This document shows, in pieces, positions 1 through 8,531 of a stretch of DNA of 64,000 bases (position 1 is its first letter; the number at the start of each line of letters is the position of its first letter). The stretch spans positions 496,001-560,000 of the forward strand of contig CAWFME010000005.1 of the NCBI GenBank assembly GCA_963816955.1, read 5' to 3'. Below the pieces are notes generated by a model. The model was not told the DNA's origin, did not search any database, and saw only the letters and a list, made by a program, of their open reading frames with translations. Source of the DNA: DATFQI01 sp963816955. Its GTDB lineage: Bacteria; Actinomycetota; Thermoleophilia; Solirubrobacterales; Solirubrobacteraceae. The position numbers were made by a program, and so were the translations under genes.

Positions 1-1099
1 CGGCGACGTCGAGGCGCTCGCCCGGTCCGCGGTGGCGGCCAGGATCGAGCTGGTGGTGGTGGGGCCCGAGGCGCCGCTCGTGGCGGGTCTGGCGGACGCC
101 TGTGCGGCAGCCGGCGTGCCGTGCTTCGGGCCGAGCGCCGCCGCGGCGCGGCTGGAAGGCTCGAAGGCGTACTCGAAGGAGGTCATGAACGCGGCGGGCG
201 TCCCGACGGCCGCCCATGCCGTCGTGTCGTCCGTCGAGGACGGCATGGCCGCGATCTCCGGCTACCCGGCCGTGATCAAGGCCGACGGGCTGGCGGCGGG
301 CAAGGGCGTCGTGATCGCGGCCGATGAGGCCGAGGCGCGCGGGGCGCTGGAGACGATGCTCGTCGAGCGCCGCTTCGGCGAGCACCCAGTCGTCGTCGAG
401 GAGTTCCTCGACGGCGACGAGCTGTCCGTGCTCGCCCTGTGCGACGGCGAGCGCGCGCTGCCGCTCGCCCCGGCGCGCGACTTCAAGCGGATCGGCGACG
501 GCGACACCGGGCCCAACACGGGCGGCATGGGCGCCTACTCGCCCGTGGCCGAGATCGACGGGGCCTTCCTGGAGCGCGTGCGCGCGGAGGTCCACCAGCC
601 CGTCCTGGACGAGCTGGCGCGCCGCGGCACGCCGTTCCATGGGGTGCTCTATGCGGGGCTGATGCTGACCGCGGACGGCTTCAAGGTGCTCGAGTACAAC
701 GTCCGCTTCGGCGATCCGGAGACCCAGGCGGTCCTGCCGCGGCTGCGCAGCGACCTGCTCGACCTGCTGGTGCGCGCGACGCGTTCGGGAGGCCTGGAGG
801 GCGCCGCGCTCGAGTGGGACGAGCGCGCCGCGGTGACGGTCGTGCTCGCCTCCCGCGGCTATCCGGTCGGCAGCTCTTGGGGCGACGAGATCACGGGCCT
901 CGACCGCGTCCCCGAGGACGTCGAGGTCACCCACGCGGGCACCGCCGAGCGCGACGGCACGGTGGTCACCGCCGGCGGCCGTGTGCTGAACGTGACCGCG
1001 CTCGGCGACGACGTGCCCGCCGCCCGGGCGGCCGCGTATGCTGCCGCCGACATGATCGAGTTCGACGGCCGACAGCTGCGCAGGGACATCGCCGCATGA
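1..1099 (+). CDS. purD: Phosphoribosylamine-glycine ligase PurD, 5' end cut by the window
   Basis: PurD joins glycine to phosphoribosylamine using ATP, the second step of purine synthesis in the cytoplasm. The open frame runs in from the window edge (365 codons seen), so about 60 N-terminal residues are missing. The GTG at 32 is internal, because the codons before it continue the expected VVVGPE-type region. ATP-grasp features are visible: the GYPAVIKADGLAAGKGVV segment, GGMGAYSPV and NVRFGDPETQ. The stop overlaps the purE start in an ATGA, so the two genes are translationally coupled. Assignment is secure; only the start is unknown. Confidence 0.97.
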   Translation, partial: GDVEALARSAVAARIELVVVGPEAPLVAGLADACAAAGVPCFGPSAAAARLEGSKAYSKEVMNAAGVPTAAHAVVSSVEDGMAAISGYPAVIKADGLAAGKGVVIAADEAEARGALETMLVERRFGEHPVVVEEFLDGDELSVLALCDGERALPLAPARDFKRIGDGDTGPNTGGMGAYSPVAEIDGAFLERVRAEVHQPVLDELARRGTPFHGVLYAGLMLTADGFKVLEYNVRFGDPETQAVLPRLRSDLLDLLVRATRSGGLEGAALEWDERAAVTVVLASRGYPVGSSWGDEITGLDRVPEDVEVTHAGTAERDGTVVTAGGRVLNVTALGDDVPAARAAAYAAADMIEFDGRQLRRDIAA

Positions 1100-1566
1100 G
1101 CGATCCACGGGTGTCGGAGGCCGAGCCCCAGACGGAACAGGAGTTCGAAGGCATGGAGGTCGACGCCCCGCGGGTGGGCATCGTGATGGGCTCCAAGAGC
1201 GACATGGCGGCCATGGACGCCGCCGCGGAGGAGCTCAAGAAGCGCGACATCGGCCACGAGGTGCGGGTGATGTCCGCCCACCGCGACCCCGATGTCGTCG
1301 CGGACTACGCCAAGAACGCCAAGATGCGCGGCCTCCGGGTGATCATCGCGGGCGCCGGCCTCTCCGCCGCCCTCCCGGGAGTCGTCGCCGCCCACTCAGA
1401 GCTGCCCGTCATCGGAGTCCCGTTGACCTCCTCCAAGTCGGTAGCCGGCGGGCTGGACGCGCTGCTCTCGATCGCGCAGATGCCCCCGGGCGTCCCGGTG
1501 GCCTGCGTCGGCGTCGACAACGCCCGCAACGCGGCAGTGTTGGCCGCGCGCATCCTCGACGCCTGA
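1096..1566 (+). CDS. purE: N5-carboxyaminoimidazole ribonucleotide mutase PurE
   Basis: PurE moves the carboxyl group of N5-CAIR to give CAIR in purine synthesis. The 156-residue product has the GSKSD phosphate-binding segment, the SAHRDP motif and a C-terminal QMPPGVPVA region, as in bacterial class I enzymes. The first 25 or so residues are an acidic extension ahead of the conserved core, so a start nearer VGIVMGSKSD is possible. I chose ATG 1096 because it overlaps the purD stop. The usual partner PurK is not in this window. Family assignment is firm. Confidence 0.95.
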   Translation: MSDPRVSEAEPQTEQEFEGMEVDAPRVGIVMGSKSDMAAMDAAAEELKKRDIGHEVRVMSAHRDPDVVADYAKNAKMRGLRVIIAGAGLSAALPGVVAAHSELPVIGVPLTSSKSVAGGLDALLSIAQMPPGVPVACVGVDNARNAAVLAARILDA

Positions 1567-2119
1567 AGCGCCGGCGCTCGGCGAGGCCGGCTCGACGTCG
1601 CGCCGCGATCCGCCCATCGGGCAGTCCCGGGCCGAGCAGCGTCCTCTCCGTGCGCGGCCTCGGTGTGGGGGCAGCTACCGGCAAGCCCCTGGGCCATCTG
1701 CTCTGTGCAAGGTCGCGATCTTCGCCCTTCGGTCCCGAGGAGCCACCGCGATCTGCCGCCGGCCTCGGCCGGCGGGCCCGGCTCAACGATCGCTGCTGCG
1801 CCGACGATTCGCGGGTCCGAGTGGCATCCAGCTCGCGCTAGAGGACTATGGCGACCGCGGTCAGGAGACTCAGGAGGCCGACGATCAGAAGCGCCTGCTT
1901 CCACCATGGCCGATGGTCGGGCCACAGATGATGAGCCAGTCCGATGGATCGAGCATCGCGCCTAACCGGGCTCCCACGACGCGCTCGACGCCGAGGCGTC
2001 GTAAGGCATCAGGACGCCGTCGAGTGGCACTTCCGTTCCCTCCACGGGAACGCAGATGCCACTCGAGGTCTCGCGAGCCAGCCACGCAAGCGCTCGAGCG
2101 CGGCTACAGTCGGGTTCGG
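1567..2119. other. 553-bp intergenic region without a supported gene
   Basis: No reading frame here has convincing codon use or recognisable family sequence. On the minus strand, upstream of a stop at 1838-1840, one frame reads as a short hydrophobic helix (ALLIVGLLSLLTAVAIVL) preceded by a Trp-rich stretch. No start codon is apparent, so it may be a remnant of a small membrane protein. The region also contains a long hairpin at 2021-2065 and a third copy of its cgagtggca arm at 1818-1826. Confidence 0.6.
2021..2065. repeat. Two-tier inverted repeat (hairpin)
   Basis: The outer stem is cgagtggca (2021-2029) paired with tgccactcg (2057-2065). After a symmetric 4x4 internal loop, a second stem pairs cgttccc (2034-2040) with gggaacg (2046-2052) around a 5-base loop. 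A further same-orientation copy of cgagtggca lies at 1818-1826. There is no T-run on either side, so it is not a standard terminator. It could be a REP- or MITE-like element or a regulatory RNA structure. Confidence 0.6.
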
Positions 2120-2458
2120 ATGAGACGCACCTGCCTCGCGCTGGCCGCGATCGCGTGCTCCATGGCGTTGGCCGTGCCCGCGGATGCCGCGCTGCGCGCG
2201 TGCAAGCCGGTGCGCGATCCGTACCCCGGCACGCGCTACGCCGGCGTCGATCTCACCCGCATCAGGACCTCGGCGGGATCGTGCGAGACCGCCAGGCGCG
2301 TGGCCCGCAGGGCGCACCGGAAGGCGCTCCGGACCGCGCCGACGGGCCGGTACCGGCGCTTCACGTGGCACGGCTGGGCCGTCACCGGGGACCTGCGGCC
2401 CGACCACGACCGGTACGTGGCCCTCAAAGACGGCCGCCAGGTCCGCTGGCGCTTCTAG
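2120..2458 (+). CDS. Small secreted protein of unknown function
   Basis: This 112-residue product is not a family I recognise. ATG 2120 was chosen because it directly precedes an export signal: MRR, a hydrophobic stretch (LALAAIACSMALAV) and a cleavage site around PADAAL. The mature part is about 90 residues, basic, with two cysteines (in ACKP and SCET) that could form a disulfide. A WHGWAVTGDLRP segment lies near the C-terminus. The reading frame is open further upstream, but that part has poor codon use and is probably non-coding. It stands alone between purE and a convergent small gene. Confidence 0.6.
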   Translation: MRRTCLALAAIACSMALAVPADAALRACKPVRDPYPGTRYAGVDLTRIRTSAGSCETARRVARRAHRKALRTAPTGRYRRFTWHGWAVTGDLRPDHDRYVALKDGRQVRWRF

Positions 2459-2462
2459 CCGG

Positions 2463-2660
2463 CTAGATCCCGTGCTGGTTGCTGTGGCGGCGAGCCTCGG
2501 CCGCCGTGCGGGCAGCGAGGCGCTCGGCGTGCCGCTCGGAGTCGCGCTCTTTTCGCATCTGATCCTCCGCCTCCCGCTCTGCGCGGGCGGCTCCCCGGTC
2601 GGCTGCCGGCATCCTCAACTCTCGGAGGACCTGCACCGGTGACCTGCGTGAACGCCTCAT
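2463..2660 (-). CDS. Small highly charged hypothetical protein
   Basis: This is a 65-residue frame starting at ATG 2660. Its C-terminal two thirds are dominated by Arg, Glu and Ala and would form a charged helix (AEREAEDQMRKERDSERHAE). Third positions in that part are mostly G or C, as in real genes here, but the first 20 codons are less typical. It ends 4 bp from the stop of the convergent secreted protein. No family is recognised, and it may be a chance frame. Confidence 0.35.
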   Translation of the reverse strand: MRRSRRSPVQVLRELRMPAADRGAARAEREAEDQMRKERDSERHAERLAARTAAEARRHSNQHGI

Positions 2661-2735
2661 CTCGGCTCCCTCGACGCGGTACCGCCGACCCTACGCCCTG
2701 CCCGCAGGAACCGCCACCGCGAAGCAGAGCGCAGT

Positions 2736-3167
2736 TCAGTTCGGCAGCGAGACCACGCGCAGCCAGTAGCGCCCGAGCGTCTCGACGACCTCGAACAACG
2801 CGTCGAGCGAATGCGGCTTGGCGATGTGGCTGTTGGCCCCGAGGTCATAGGAGCGCAGGACGTCGTCGAGCACCTCGGAGTGCGAGAGCACGACGACCGG
2901 CATGCGGCGCACGCGCTCGTCGTCGGCGGAGCGGACGGCCGCGAGCACGTCGTGGCCCTTGACGCCGGGCAGGTTGAGGTCGAGCAGGACGAGGTCCCAG
3001 TCGGCCAGGCTGCCGGCGGTGAGGGCGTCGAGCGCCCGCTCGCCGTCGGCGTAGACCTCCAGCGTGGCGTCCGGCAGGCGCTCGCCGAAGGCGATGCGCA
3101 TCAGCTGCGCCCCGCCCTCGGAGTCCTCGACCAGCAGGACGCGGCCCGCGCGGTCACGCGGGGTCAA
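2736..3167 (-). CDS. Single-domain response regulator (CheY/Rcp1-like)
   Basis: This is a stand-alone receiver domain of 143 residues without an output domain, so it probably acts by protein contact rather than by binding DNA. The acidic pocket is VEDSE (Glu14, Asp15), the phospho-acceptor is Asp63 in LLDLNLP, and the conserved Lys is Lys117 in AKPHS. The long loop after the acceptor resembles Rcp1-type regulators that pair with phytochrome-like or other hybrid kinases. No kinase gene is nearby. The start appears to be TTG at 3167, since no ATG or GTG is in frame close by. A perfect 12-bp palindrome lies just upstream. Confidence 0.88.
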   Translation of the reverse strand: MTPRDRAGRVLLVEDSEGGAQLMRIAFGERLPDATLEVYADGERALDALTAGSLADWDLVLLDLNLPGVKGHDVLAAVRSADDERVRRMPVVVLSHSEVLDDVLRSYDLGANSHIAKPHSLDALFEVVETLGRYWLRVVSLPN

Positions 3168-3172
3168 GAGAA

Positions 3173-3184
3173 CGTTCGCGAACG
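3173..3184. promoter_or_regulatory. Palindrome cgttcgcgaacg upstream of the response regulator
   Basis: This perfect 12-bp palindrome lies 6 bp upstream of the response-regulator start and about 80 bp before divergent purB. It could be an operator for either gene. It has no N4 spacer and so does not match a LexA box. Function is inferred from position only. Confidence 0.35.
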
Positions 3185-3264
3185 ATGGCGCGCCTCCACC
3201 CTCGGGGAGATCGGCCGGGGCTGAGCCATCTTGATGTGGGTGGACGGGAATACGATGCCGCGTC

Positions 3265-4551
3265 GTGATCGCCCGCTACACGCGCCCCGAGCTGGGCGCC
3301 CTCTGGACCGACCAGGCCAAGATGGACGCCTGGCGCGACGTCGAGGTCGCCGCCGCCGAGGGCTTGGACGGCCCCACGGACGCCGACCTCGACGCCATCC
3401 GCGCCGCCACCTTCACCGTCGAGGCCGTCCAGGAGCGGGAGAAGGTCACCGACCACGACGTCGCGGCGTTCGTGGACGTGCTCGCGGGCAGCGCCGGCCC
3501 GGCCGGCCGCTGGATCCACTTCGGCCTGACGTCGTCGGACGTGCTCGACACCGCGCTCGCGCTGCAGCTCAAGCGCGCCGGCGAGCCGATCCTGACCGGC
3601 GCCCGCGCCTTCGCCGCCGCCCTGGCGGAGCAGGCGAGAGCGCACGCGGACACGCTGTGCGTCGGCCGCACCCACGGCGTCCACGCGGAGCCGACCAGCT
3701 TCGGGCTCAAGCTCGCCGGCTTCGCGCTCGAGGCCCATCGCAACGCCGAGCGGCTCCAGCGCGCCTTCGAGCAGGCCGCCACGGGCGCGATCTCCGGCGC
3801 CGTCGGCACCTACGCCTCGCTCGGCCCGGACTTCGAGGCCCGCGTGCTCGCCCGGCTCGGCCTGCAGGGCGAGCCGGTGTCGACCCAGGTCGTCCCTCGC
3901 GACCGCCACGCCGAGCTGCTCTCCGCCATCGCGCTCGCCGGCGCCGGCCTGGAGCGCTTCGCGACCGAGATCCGCCACCTCCAGCGCACGGAGGTGCGCG
4001 AGGTCGAGGAGCCGTTCCGCGCCGGCCAGAAGGGCTCGAGCGCCATGCCCCACAAGCGCAACCCGATCACCACGGAGCGCATCACCGGCCTCGCGCGCGT
4101 GCTGCGCGGCTACGCCCAGGCTGGGCTGGAGAACGTCGCGCTCTGGCACGAGCGCGACATCTCCCATTCGGGCGCCGAGCGCGTCGTGCTGCCCGACGCG
4201 ACGATCCTGCTCGACTACATGCAGCACCTCGCGCTGCGCGTCGCGCGCGGGATGACCGTGCACACCGACCGCATGCGCGAGAACCTGGAGGTCACGAGCG
4301 GGGCGCTGTTCTCCCAGCGCGTGCTGCTCGCGCTCGTGGAGTCCGGGATGCAGCGCGACGACGCTTACCGGATCGTCCAGCGCCTCGCGCAGCAGGCCTG
4401 GGACACGCGCACGCCGCTGCGCGAGCTGCTGGAGGCCGAGGACGTCGGCCTCGACCTCGACGCGGTCTTCGACTACGCCCACTACATCCGGCACGTTCCG
4501 GAGATCCTTGCCCGCCTCGACGTGATCGGGCGGGGTGGGTCCGACATCTGA
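3265..4551 (+). CDS. purB: Adenylosuccinate lyase PurB
   Basis: PurB removes fumarate from SAICAR and from adenylosuccinate, so it acts in both the IMP pathway and AMP formation. The 428-residue protein carries the fumarase-superfamily signature GSSAMPHKRNP near residue 257, the GRTHGVHAEP segment and the HFGLTSSDV motif. GTG 3265 is the start, giving the usual N-terminus MIARYTRPELGALW. It opens the purB-purC-purS-purQ-purL block, with purC following after 15 bp. Confidence 0.97.
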   Translation: MIARYTRPELGALWTDQAKMDAWRDVEVAAAEGLDGPTDADLDAIRAATFTVEAVQEREKVTDHDVAAFVDVLAGSAGPAGRWIHFGLTSSDVLDTALALQLKRAGEPILTGARAFAAALAEQARAHADTLCVGRTHGVHAEPTSFGLKLAGFALEAHRNAERLQRAFEQAATGAISGAVGTYASLGPDFEARVLARLGLQGEPVSTQVVPRDRHAELLSAIALAGAGLERFATEIRHLQRTEVREVEEPFRAGQKGSSAMPHKRNPITTERITGLARVLRGYAQAGLENVALWHERDISHSGAERVVLPDATILLDYMQHLALRVARGMTVHTDRMRENLEVTSGALFSQRVLLALVESGMQRDDAYRIVQRLAQQAWDTRTPLRELLEAEDVGLDLDAVFDYAHYIRHVPEILARLDVIGRGGSDI

Positions 4552-4566
4552 GCTAGCCTCCGGCGC

Positions 4567-5430
4567 GTGACCACGCTCATCGCCCGCGGCAAGGTCCGGG
4601 AGCTCTACGAGCTCGACGGCGACCTCCTGATGGTCGCCTCGGACCGCATCTCAACCTACGACGTCGTCCACCCGACCGCGATCCCGGACAAGGGCAAGGT
4701 GCTCACCGGCCTGTCCGCGCTCTGGTTCGACCTGACGAGGGACATCGTCGCCAACCACGTCATCTCCTACACGGACGGGGTGCCCGACGAGCACCGCGGC
4801 CGCGCGCTGCGCGCCAAGCGGCTGCAGATGCTGCCGGTCGAGTGCGTCGTGCGGGGCTACATCTCCGGCTCGGGCTGGAAGGACTACCAGGCCACGGGCT
4901 CGGTCTCGGGGATCGAGCTGCCGGAGGGGCTGCGCGAGTCCGACCGCCTGCCCGAGCCGATCTACACGCCCTCGACGAAGGCCGAGGAGGGCCACGACGA
5001 GGCGATCGACTTCGAGGCCACGGTCGAGCTGGTGGGGTCGCGCGAGCTGGCCGAGCGCCTGCGCGACACGACGCTGGCCGTCTACGACGCGGTCGCCGCG
5101 CACGCGCTGGAGCGCGGCGTGATCCTCGCCGACACGAAGTTCGAGTTCGGCCTCGACGAGAACGGCGAGCTGGTGCTGGGCGACGAGGTGTGCACGCCGG
5201 ACTCCTCGCGCTTCTGGCCGGCCGACCAGTACGAGCCGGGCAGGGGCCAGCCGAGCTTCGACAAGCAGTACGTGCGCGACTGGGCCTCCGGCACGGGCTG
5301 GGACAAGAACCCGCCGGCGCCGGCGATCCCCGACGAGGTCGTGGCGGCCACGCGCGAGCGCTACGTGACGGCCTACGAGACCCTCGCCGGCGAGCCCTTC
5401 GAGGCCTGGCTGAAGCGCACCGCGCCGTGA
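4567..5430 (+). CDS. purC: Phosphoribosylaminoimidazole-succinocarboxamide synthase PurC
   Basis: PurC is the SAICAR synthetase; it joins aspartate to CAIR with ATP. The 287-residue product has the N-terminal GKVRELYEL motif, SDRISTYDVV, VECVVRGYISGSGWKDY and the C-terminal block DEVCTPDSSRFWP. Start GTG 4567 gives the usual N-terminus. Its last bases contain the GTG of purS (gtga overlap at 5427-5430), so the downstream gene is probably translated by coupling. Confidence 0.97.
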   Translation: MTTLIARGKVRELYELDGDLLMVASDRISTYDVVHPTAIPDKGKVLTGLSALWFDLTRDIVANHVISYTDGVPDEHRGRALRAKRLQMLPVECVVRGYISGSGWKDYQATGSVSGIELPEGLRESDRLPEPIYTPSTKAEEGHDEAIDFEATVELVGSRELAERLRDTTLAVYDAVAAHALERGVILADTKFEFGLDENGELVLGDEVCTPDSSRFWPADQYEPGRGQPSFDKQYVRDWASGTGWDKNPPAPAIPDEVVAATRERYVTAYETLAGEPFEAWLKRTAP

Positions 5431-5696
5431 GGGCCCGCGTGCTGATCCGGCCCAAGGCGGGGATCCTCGATCCCCAGGGCCAGGCCGTCGAGCGCGCGCT
5501 GCCGGCGCTCGGCTTCGGCGGGGTCAGTCACGTGCACGTCGGCCGGCTCGTCGAGCTGGACGTCGAGGACCCGTCCAAGCTGCCCGAGATGTGCGAGCGG
5601 CTGCTGGCGAATCCGCTCATCGAGGACTTCGAAATAGAACAGCCGGATGCTGTTCCCCCGCATCAGGACGCAGGGCCGGACGCCCTGCGGGGGTAA
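5427..5696 (+). CDS. purS: Phosphoribosylformylglycinamidine synthase subunit PurS
   Basis: PurS is the small dimeric subunit of the three-part FGAM synthase (PurS, PurQ, PurL) of Gram-positive bacteria and archaea, which converts FGAR to FGAM. The 89-residue product has the family pattern: a beta strand ARVLIRPKAGILDPQG, then GFGGVSHVHVGRLVELDV and MCERLLANPLIEDFEI. It is slightly longer than the typical 80 or so residues because of a C-terminal tail (about the last 15 residues). That tail is encoded within a strong hairpin that precedes purQ. Start GTG 5427 overlaps the purC stop. Confidence 0.93.
   Translation: MRARVLIRPKAGILDPQGQAVERALPALGFGGVSHVHVGRLVELDVEDPSKLPEMCERLLANPLIEDFEIEQPDAVPPHQDAGPDALRG
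5655..5693 (+). promoter_or_regulatory. Nested competing hairpins at the purS-purQ junction
   Basis: Two alternative stems are visible: cccccgca (5655-5662) with tgcggggg (5686-5693), and cgcagggc (5669-5676) with gccctgcg (5682-5689). The G-run at 5689-5693 is also the only purine-rich sequence just upstream of the purQ GTG at 5704. The structure could therefore hide the purQ ribosome site until purS is translated. Confidence 0.45.
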
Positions 5697-5703
5697 CCAC
5701 TCG

Positions 5704-6354
5704 GTGAAGTTCGGGATCGTCCGCTTCCCCGGCACGTGCGACGAGGTCGACGCGCTCCTCGCCGCCGAGCGGGTCGGCGAGGCGGTGATCCTCTGGCACC
5801 AGGACACGGACCTGCAGGGCGCGGACGCGGTGATCGTCCCGGGCGGGTTCTCCTACGGCGACTACCTGCGCGTCGGCGCGATCGCGCGCTTCGCGCCGAT
5901 CATGGGCGAGGTCGAGCGCTTCGCCCGCCGCGGCGGGCTCGTGCTCGGCATCTGCAACGGCTTCCAGGTGCTGTGCGAGGCCGGGCTGCTGCCGGGCGCG
6001 CTGCTGCCCAACACGTCGCTGCGCTTCGTCTGCCGCCAGGTCGAGCTGGAGGTGGTCAACACCACGATCCCGTGGACGCGCGCGTGTGAGAGGGGCGAGC
6101 GGCTGTCGATCCCCGCCAAGCACACGACCGGTCGCTACTGGGCGCCGGACCCGGTGCTCGATGAGCTCGAGGCCAACGACCAGGTCGTCCTGCGCTACGC
6201 GCCGGGCGAGAACTTCAACGGCTCGGCGCGCGACATCGCGGGCGTCTGCAACGCCGCGGGCAACGTGCTCGGCCTGATGCCGCACCCCGAGCACGCGGTC
6301 GACATCCTGACGGGCTCGGTCGACGGGCTGAAGCTGATCGGGGCGCCCGCGTGA
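5704..6354 (+). CDS. purQ: Phosphoribosylformylglycinamidine synthase subunit PurQ
   Basis: PurQ is the class I glutaminase subunit of FGAM synthase; it releases ammonia from glutamine for PurL. The 216-residue protein has the nucleophile elbow LGICNGFQVL with the catalytic Cys, the PGGFSYGDYLR oxyanion segment and the C-terminal His-Glu of MPHPEHA. GTG 5704 is chosen because it begins the conserved KFGIVRFPGT strand and follows purS by 7 bp. The stop overlaps the purL GTG (gtga at 6351-6354). Confidence 0.97.
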   Translation: MKFGIVRFPGTCDEVDALLAAERVGEAVILWHQDTDLQGADAVIVPGGFSYGDYLRVGAIARFAPIMGEVERFARRGGLVLGICNGFQVLCEAGLLPGALLPNTSLRFVCRQVELEVVNTTIPWTRACERGERLSIPAKHTTGRYWAPDPVLDELEANDQVVLRYAPGENFNGSARDIAGVCNAAGNVLGLMPHPEHAVDILTGSVDGLKLIGAPA

Positions 6355-8516
6355 CGACGATGGCGCGCCACCGCGAGCTGGGCCTCACCGACGACGAGTA
6401 CGAGCTGATCGTCGAGAAGCTCGAGCGCGAGCCCAACGAGGTCGAGCTCGCTGTCTTCTCGCTGATGTGGTCCGAGCACTGCGGCTACAAGCACTCGCGC
6501 CGCCTGCTCAAGACGCTCCCGACCGAGGGCCCGAGGCTGGTGATGGGCCCCGGGGAGAACGCCGGCGCGGTCTCCGTCGGCGGCGGGCTCGTCGCCGCCT
6601 TCAAGGTCGAGTCGCACAACCACCCGAGCGCGGTCGAGCCGTTCCAGGGCGCCGCCACCGGCGTCGGCGGCATCCTGCGCGACGTGTTCGCGATCGGCGC
6701 GCGGCCGGTCGCGATCCTGGACTCGCTGCGCTTCGGCGAGGTCGGCGAATCCGCCCGCTCGCGCTACCTGCTCGAGCACGCGGTCGCGGGCATCGGGCAC
6801 TACGGCAACTCGATCGGCGTCGCGACGGTCGGCGGCGAGATCTACTTCGAGGCCCCCTACGAGCAGAACTGCCTCGTCAACGCGATGTGCGTCGGGCTGA
6901 TCGAGCAGGACAAGCTGATCCGCAGCGCGGCCGCGGGCGTCGGCAACGTGATCGTGCTGTTCGGCGCGCGCACGGGCCGCGACGGGATCGGCGGCGCGTC
7001 CGTGCTCGCGAGCGCGGAGCTCGGCGACGCGGACGCCGACAAGCGCCCGACGGTGCAGATCGGCGATCCGTTCGAGGAGAAGAAGCTGCTCGAGTGCTCG
7101 CTGCAGCTGCTCGACGAGGGTCTGCTCGTCGCCCTGCAGGACCTCGGCGCGGCGGGCCTGACGTCCTCGAGCGCCGAGATGGCGGCCAAGGGCGAGGTCG
7201 GGATCGACCTCGACGTGCGGCGCGTGCCGCTGCGCGAGGCCGACATGGAGCCCTTCGAGATCATGATCTCCGAGTCGCAGGAGCGGATGCTCTGCGTCGT
7301 CGAGCCCGAGCGGCTGACCGAGGTGCTGGCGGTCTGCGACAAATGGGAGGTCAACGCGACCGCGATCGGCGAGGTCACCGACTCCGGCCGCCTGCGCGTC
7401 TACGACGACGGCGACCTCGTGGGCGACCTGCCCGTCGGCGCGCTGGTGGACGAGTGCCCGGCCTACGACCTCGAGCCCGCCCCGCCGGCGGTGCCGATCT
7501 ACCCGGCGCCGCGGCGCACGCTCGCCGACGGGCTGGACGCCGGCGGCACGCTGCTGGCGCTGCTGGGCAGCGCGAACCTCGCCTCGCGCCGCTGGGCGTT
7601 CGAGCAGTACGACTGCATCGTCGGCTCGCGCACGGTCAAGCGGCCGGAGGCGGCCGACGCGGCGGTGCTGATGCTCCCGCACTCCGCCATCGCGATGTCG
7701 ATCGACGGCAACGGGCGGCGCGTCGCCGTCGACCCCTACCGCGGCGCCGTCGAGGCCGTGCTCGAGTGCTCGGCGAACCTGGCCTGCGTCGGCGCGGAGC
7801 CGCTCGGCCTCACGAACTGCCTCAACTTCGGCAACCCGGAGAAGCCGCACATCGCCTGGCAGCTCACGCGCGCGGTCGCCGGCCTCGGCGACGCCTGTCG
7901 CGCGCTCGGCGTGCCCGTCGTCGGCGGCAACGTCTCGCTCTACAACGAAGGCGGAGGCGGCCCGATCTACCCGACGCCCGTCGTCGGCATGGTCGGCGAG
8001 CTGCCCGACCCGGCGCGCGCGGGCCGGCTCGGCTTCGCGGCCGAAGGCGACACGATCGCCCTGATCGCCGCGGGCTGGGCCCCGGCCGCCGCGGGCTCGG
8101 AGCTGGCCAAGCTGCGCGGGGAGCCGATCGCGGGCGAGCTGCCGCACGCCGAGCTCGGCTCGCTGCGGGCGCTGCACGCCGCGGTCCGCCGCGGGGTGCG
8201 CGACGGCGTGCTGCGCTCCGCCCACGACGTCGCGGAGGGCGGCCTGGCCGTCGCGCTCGCCGAGGCCTGCCTGGCCGGCGGCACGGGCGCGCGGATCGAC
8301 TTCGGCGCCCCGGCCGACGAGGCCCTGCTCTTCGGCGAGGGCCCTGGAGCGTTCGTCGTCTCGGGCCCGGCCGGCGCCCTGACCCGCTTCGGCGCCACCG
8401 CGCGCGTGATCGGCACGGTCGGCGGGGACGCCCTCCGGATCGAGGGCGTCCTGGACGTCCCGCTCGCCGAGCTCTCCCGCTCGCACGCGGGCGGGCTCGC
8501 CGACCTACTGCACTGA
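6351..8516 (+). CDS. purL: Phosphoribosylformylglycinamidine synthase subunit PurL (small type)
   Basis: PurL is the ATP-dependent synthetase subunit that aminates FGAR using ammonia from PurQ. At 721 residues it is the small PurL type that needs PurS and PurQ, not the 1300-residue fused type. Typical blocks include LMWSEHCGYKHSR near the N-terminus, KVESHNHPSAVEPFQGAATG and LQDLGAAGLTSS. The C-terminal half contains GGNVSLYNE and AHDVAEGGLAVALAE. Start GTG 6351 overlaps purQ. The gene ends in a short hairpin shared with a convergent aminotransferase gene. Confidence 0.97.
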   Translation: MTTMARHRELGLTDDEYELIVEKLEREPNEVELAVFSLMWSEHCGYKHSRRLLKTLPTEGPRLVMGPGENAGAVSVGGGLVAAFKVESHNHPSAVEPFQGAATGVGGILRDVFAIGARPVAILDSLRFGEVGESARSRYLLEHAVAGIGHYGNSIGVATVGGEIYFEAPYEQNCLVNAMCVGLIEQDKLIRSAAAGVGNVIVLFGARTGRDGIGGASVLASAELGDADADKRPTVQIGDPFEEKKLLECSLQLLDEGLLVALQDLGAAGLTSSSAEMAAKGEVGIDLDVRRVPLREADMEPFEIMISESQERMLCVVEPERLTEVLAVCDKWEVNATAIGEVTDSGRLRVYDDGDLVGDLPVGALVDECPAYDLEPAPPAVPIYPAPRRTLADGLDAGGTLLALLGSANLASRRWAFEQYDCIVGSRTVKRPEAADAAVLMLPHSAIAMSIDGNGRRVAVDPYRGAVEAVLECSANLACVGAEPLGLTNCLNFGNPEKPHIAWQLTRAVAGLGDACRALGVPVVGGNVSLYNEGGGGPIYPTPVVGMVGELPDPARAGRLGFAAEGDTIALIAAGWAPAAAGSELAKLRGEPIAGELPHAELGSLRALHAAVRRGVRDGVLRSAHDVAEGGLAVALAEACLAGGTGARIDFGAPADEALLFGEGPGAFVVSGPAGALTRFGATARVIGTVGGDALRIEGVLDVPLAELSRSHAGGLADLLH

Positions 8517-8531
8517 GACCGGGACCGGTCT
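8516..8531. terminator. Short bidirectional hairpin between convergent stops
   Basis: agaccg (8516-8521), a 4-base loop and cggtct (8526-8531) form a 6-bp stem. It begins on the last base of the purL stop and ends in the stop of the opposite gene. There is no T-run, so it is at best a weak or Rho-assisted bidirectional terminator. Confidence 0.4.

Noticed and set aside
1096..1566. PurE as a class II enzyme using CO2 directly
   Set aside because: The SAHRDP and QMP motifs match class I; class II features are not clear enough.
3173..3184. LexA box upstream of the response regulator
   Set aside because: The palindrome cgttcgcgaacg has the halves in the wrong order and lacks the CGAAC-N4-GTTCG form.
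6195..8486. 763-codon minus-strand frame opposite purQ/purL
   Set aside because: It mirrors the coding strand, is rich in Arg/Ala/Asp and has no family pattern; such antisense frames are common in this GC-rich DNA.
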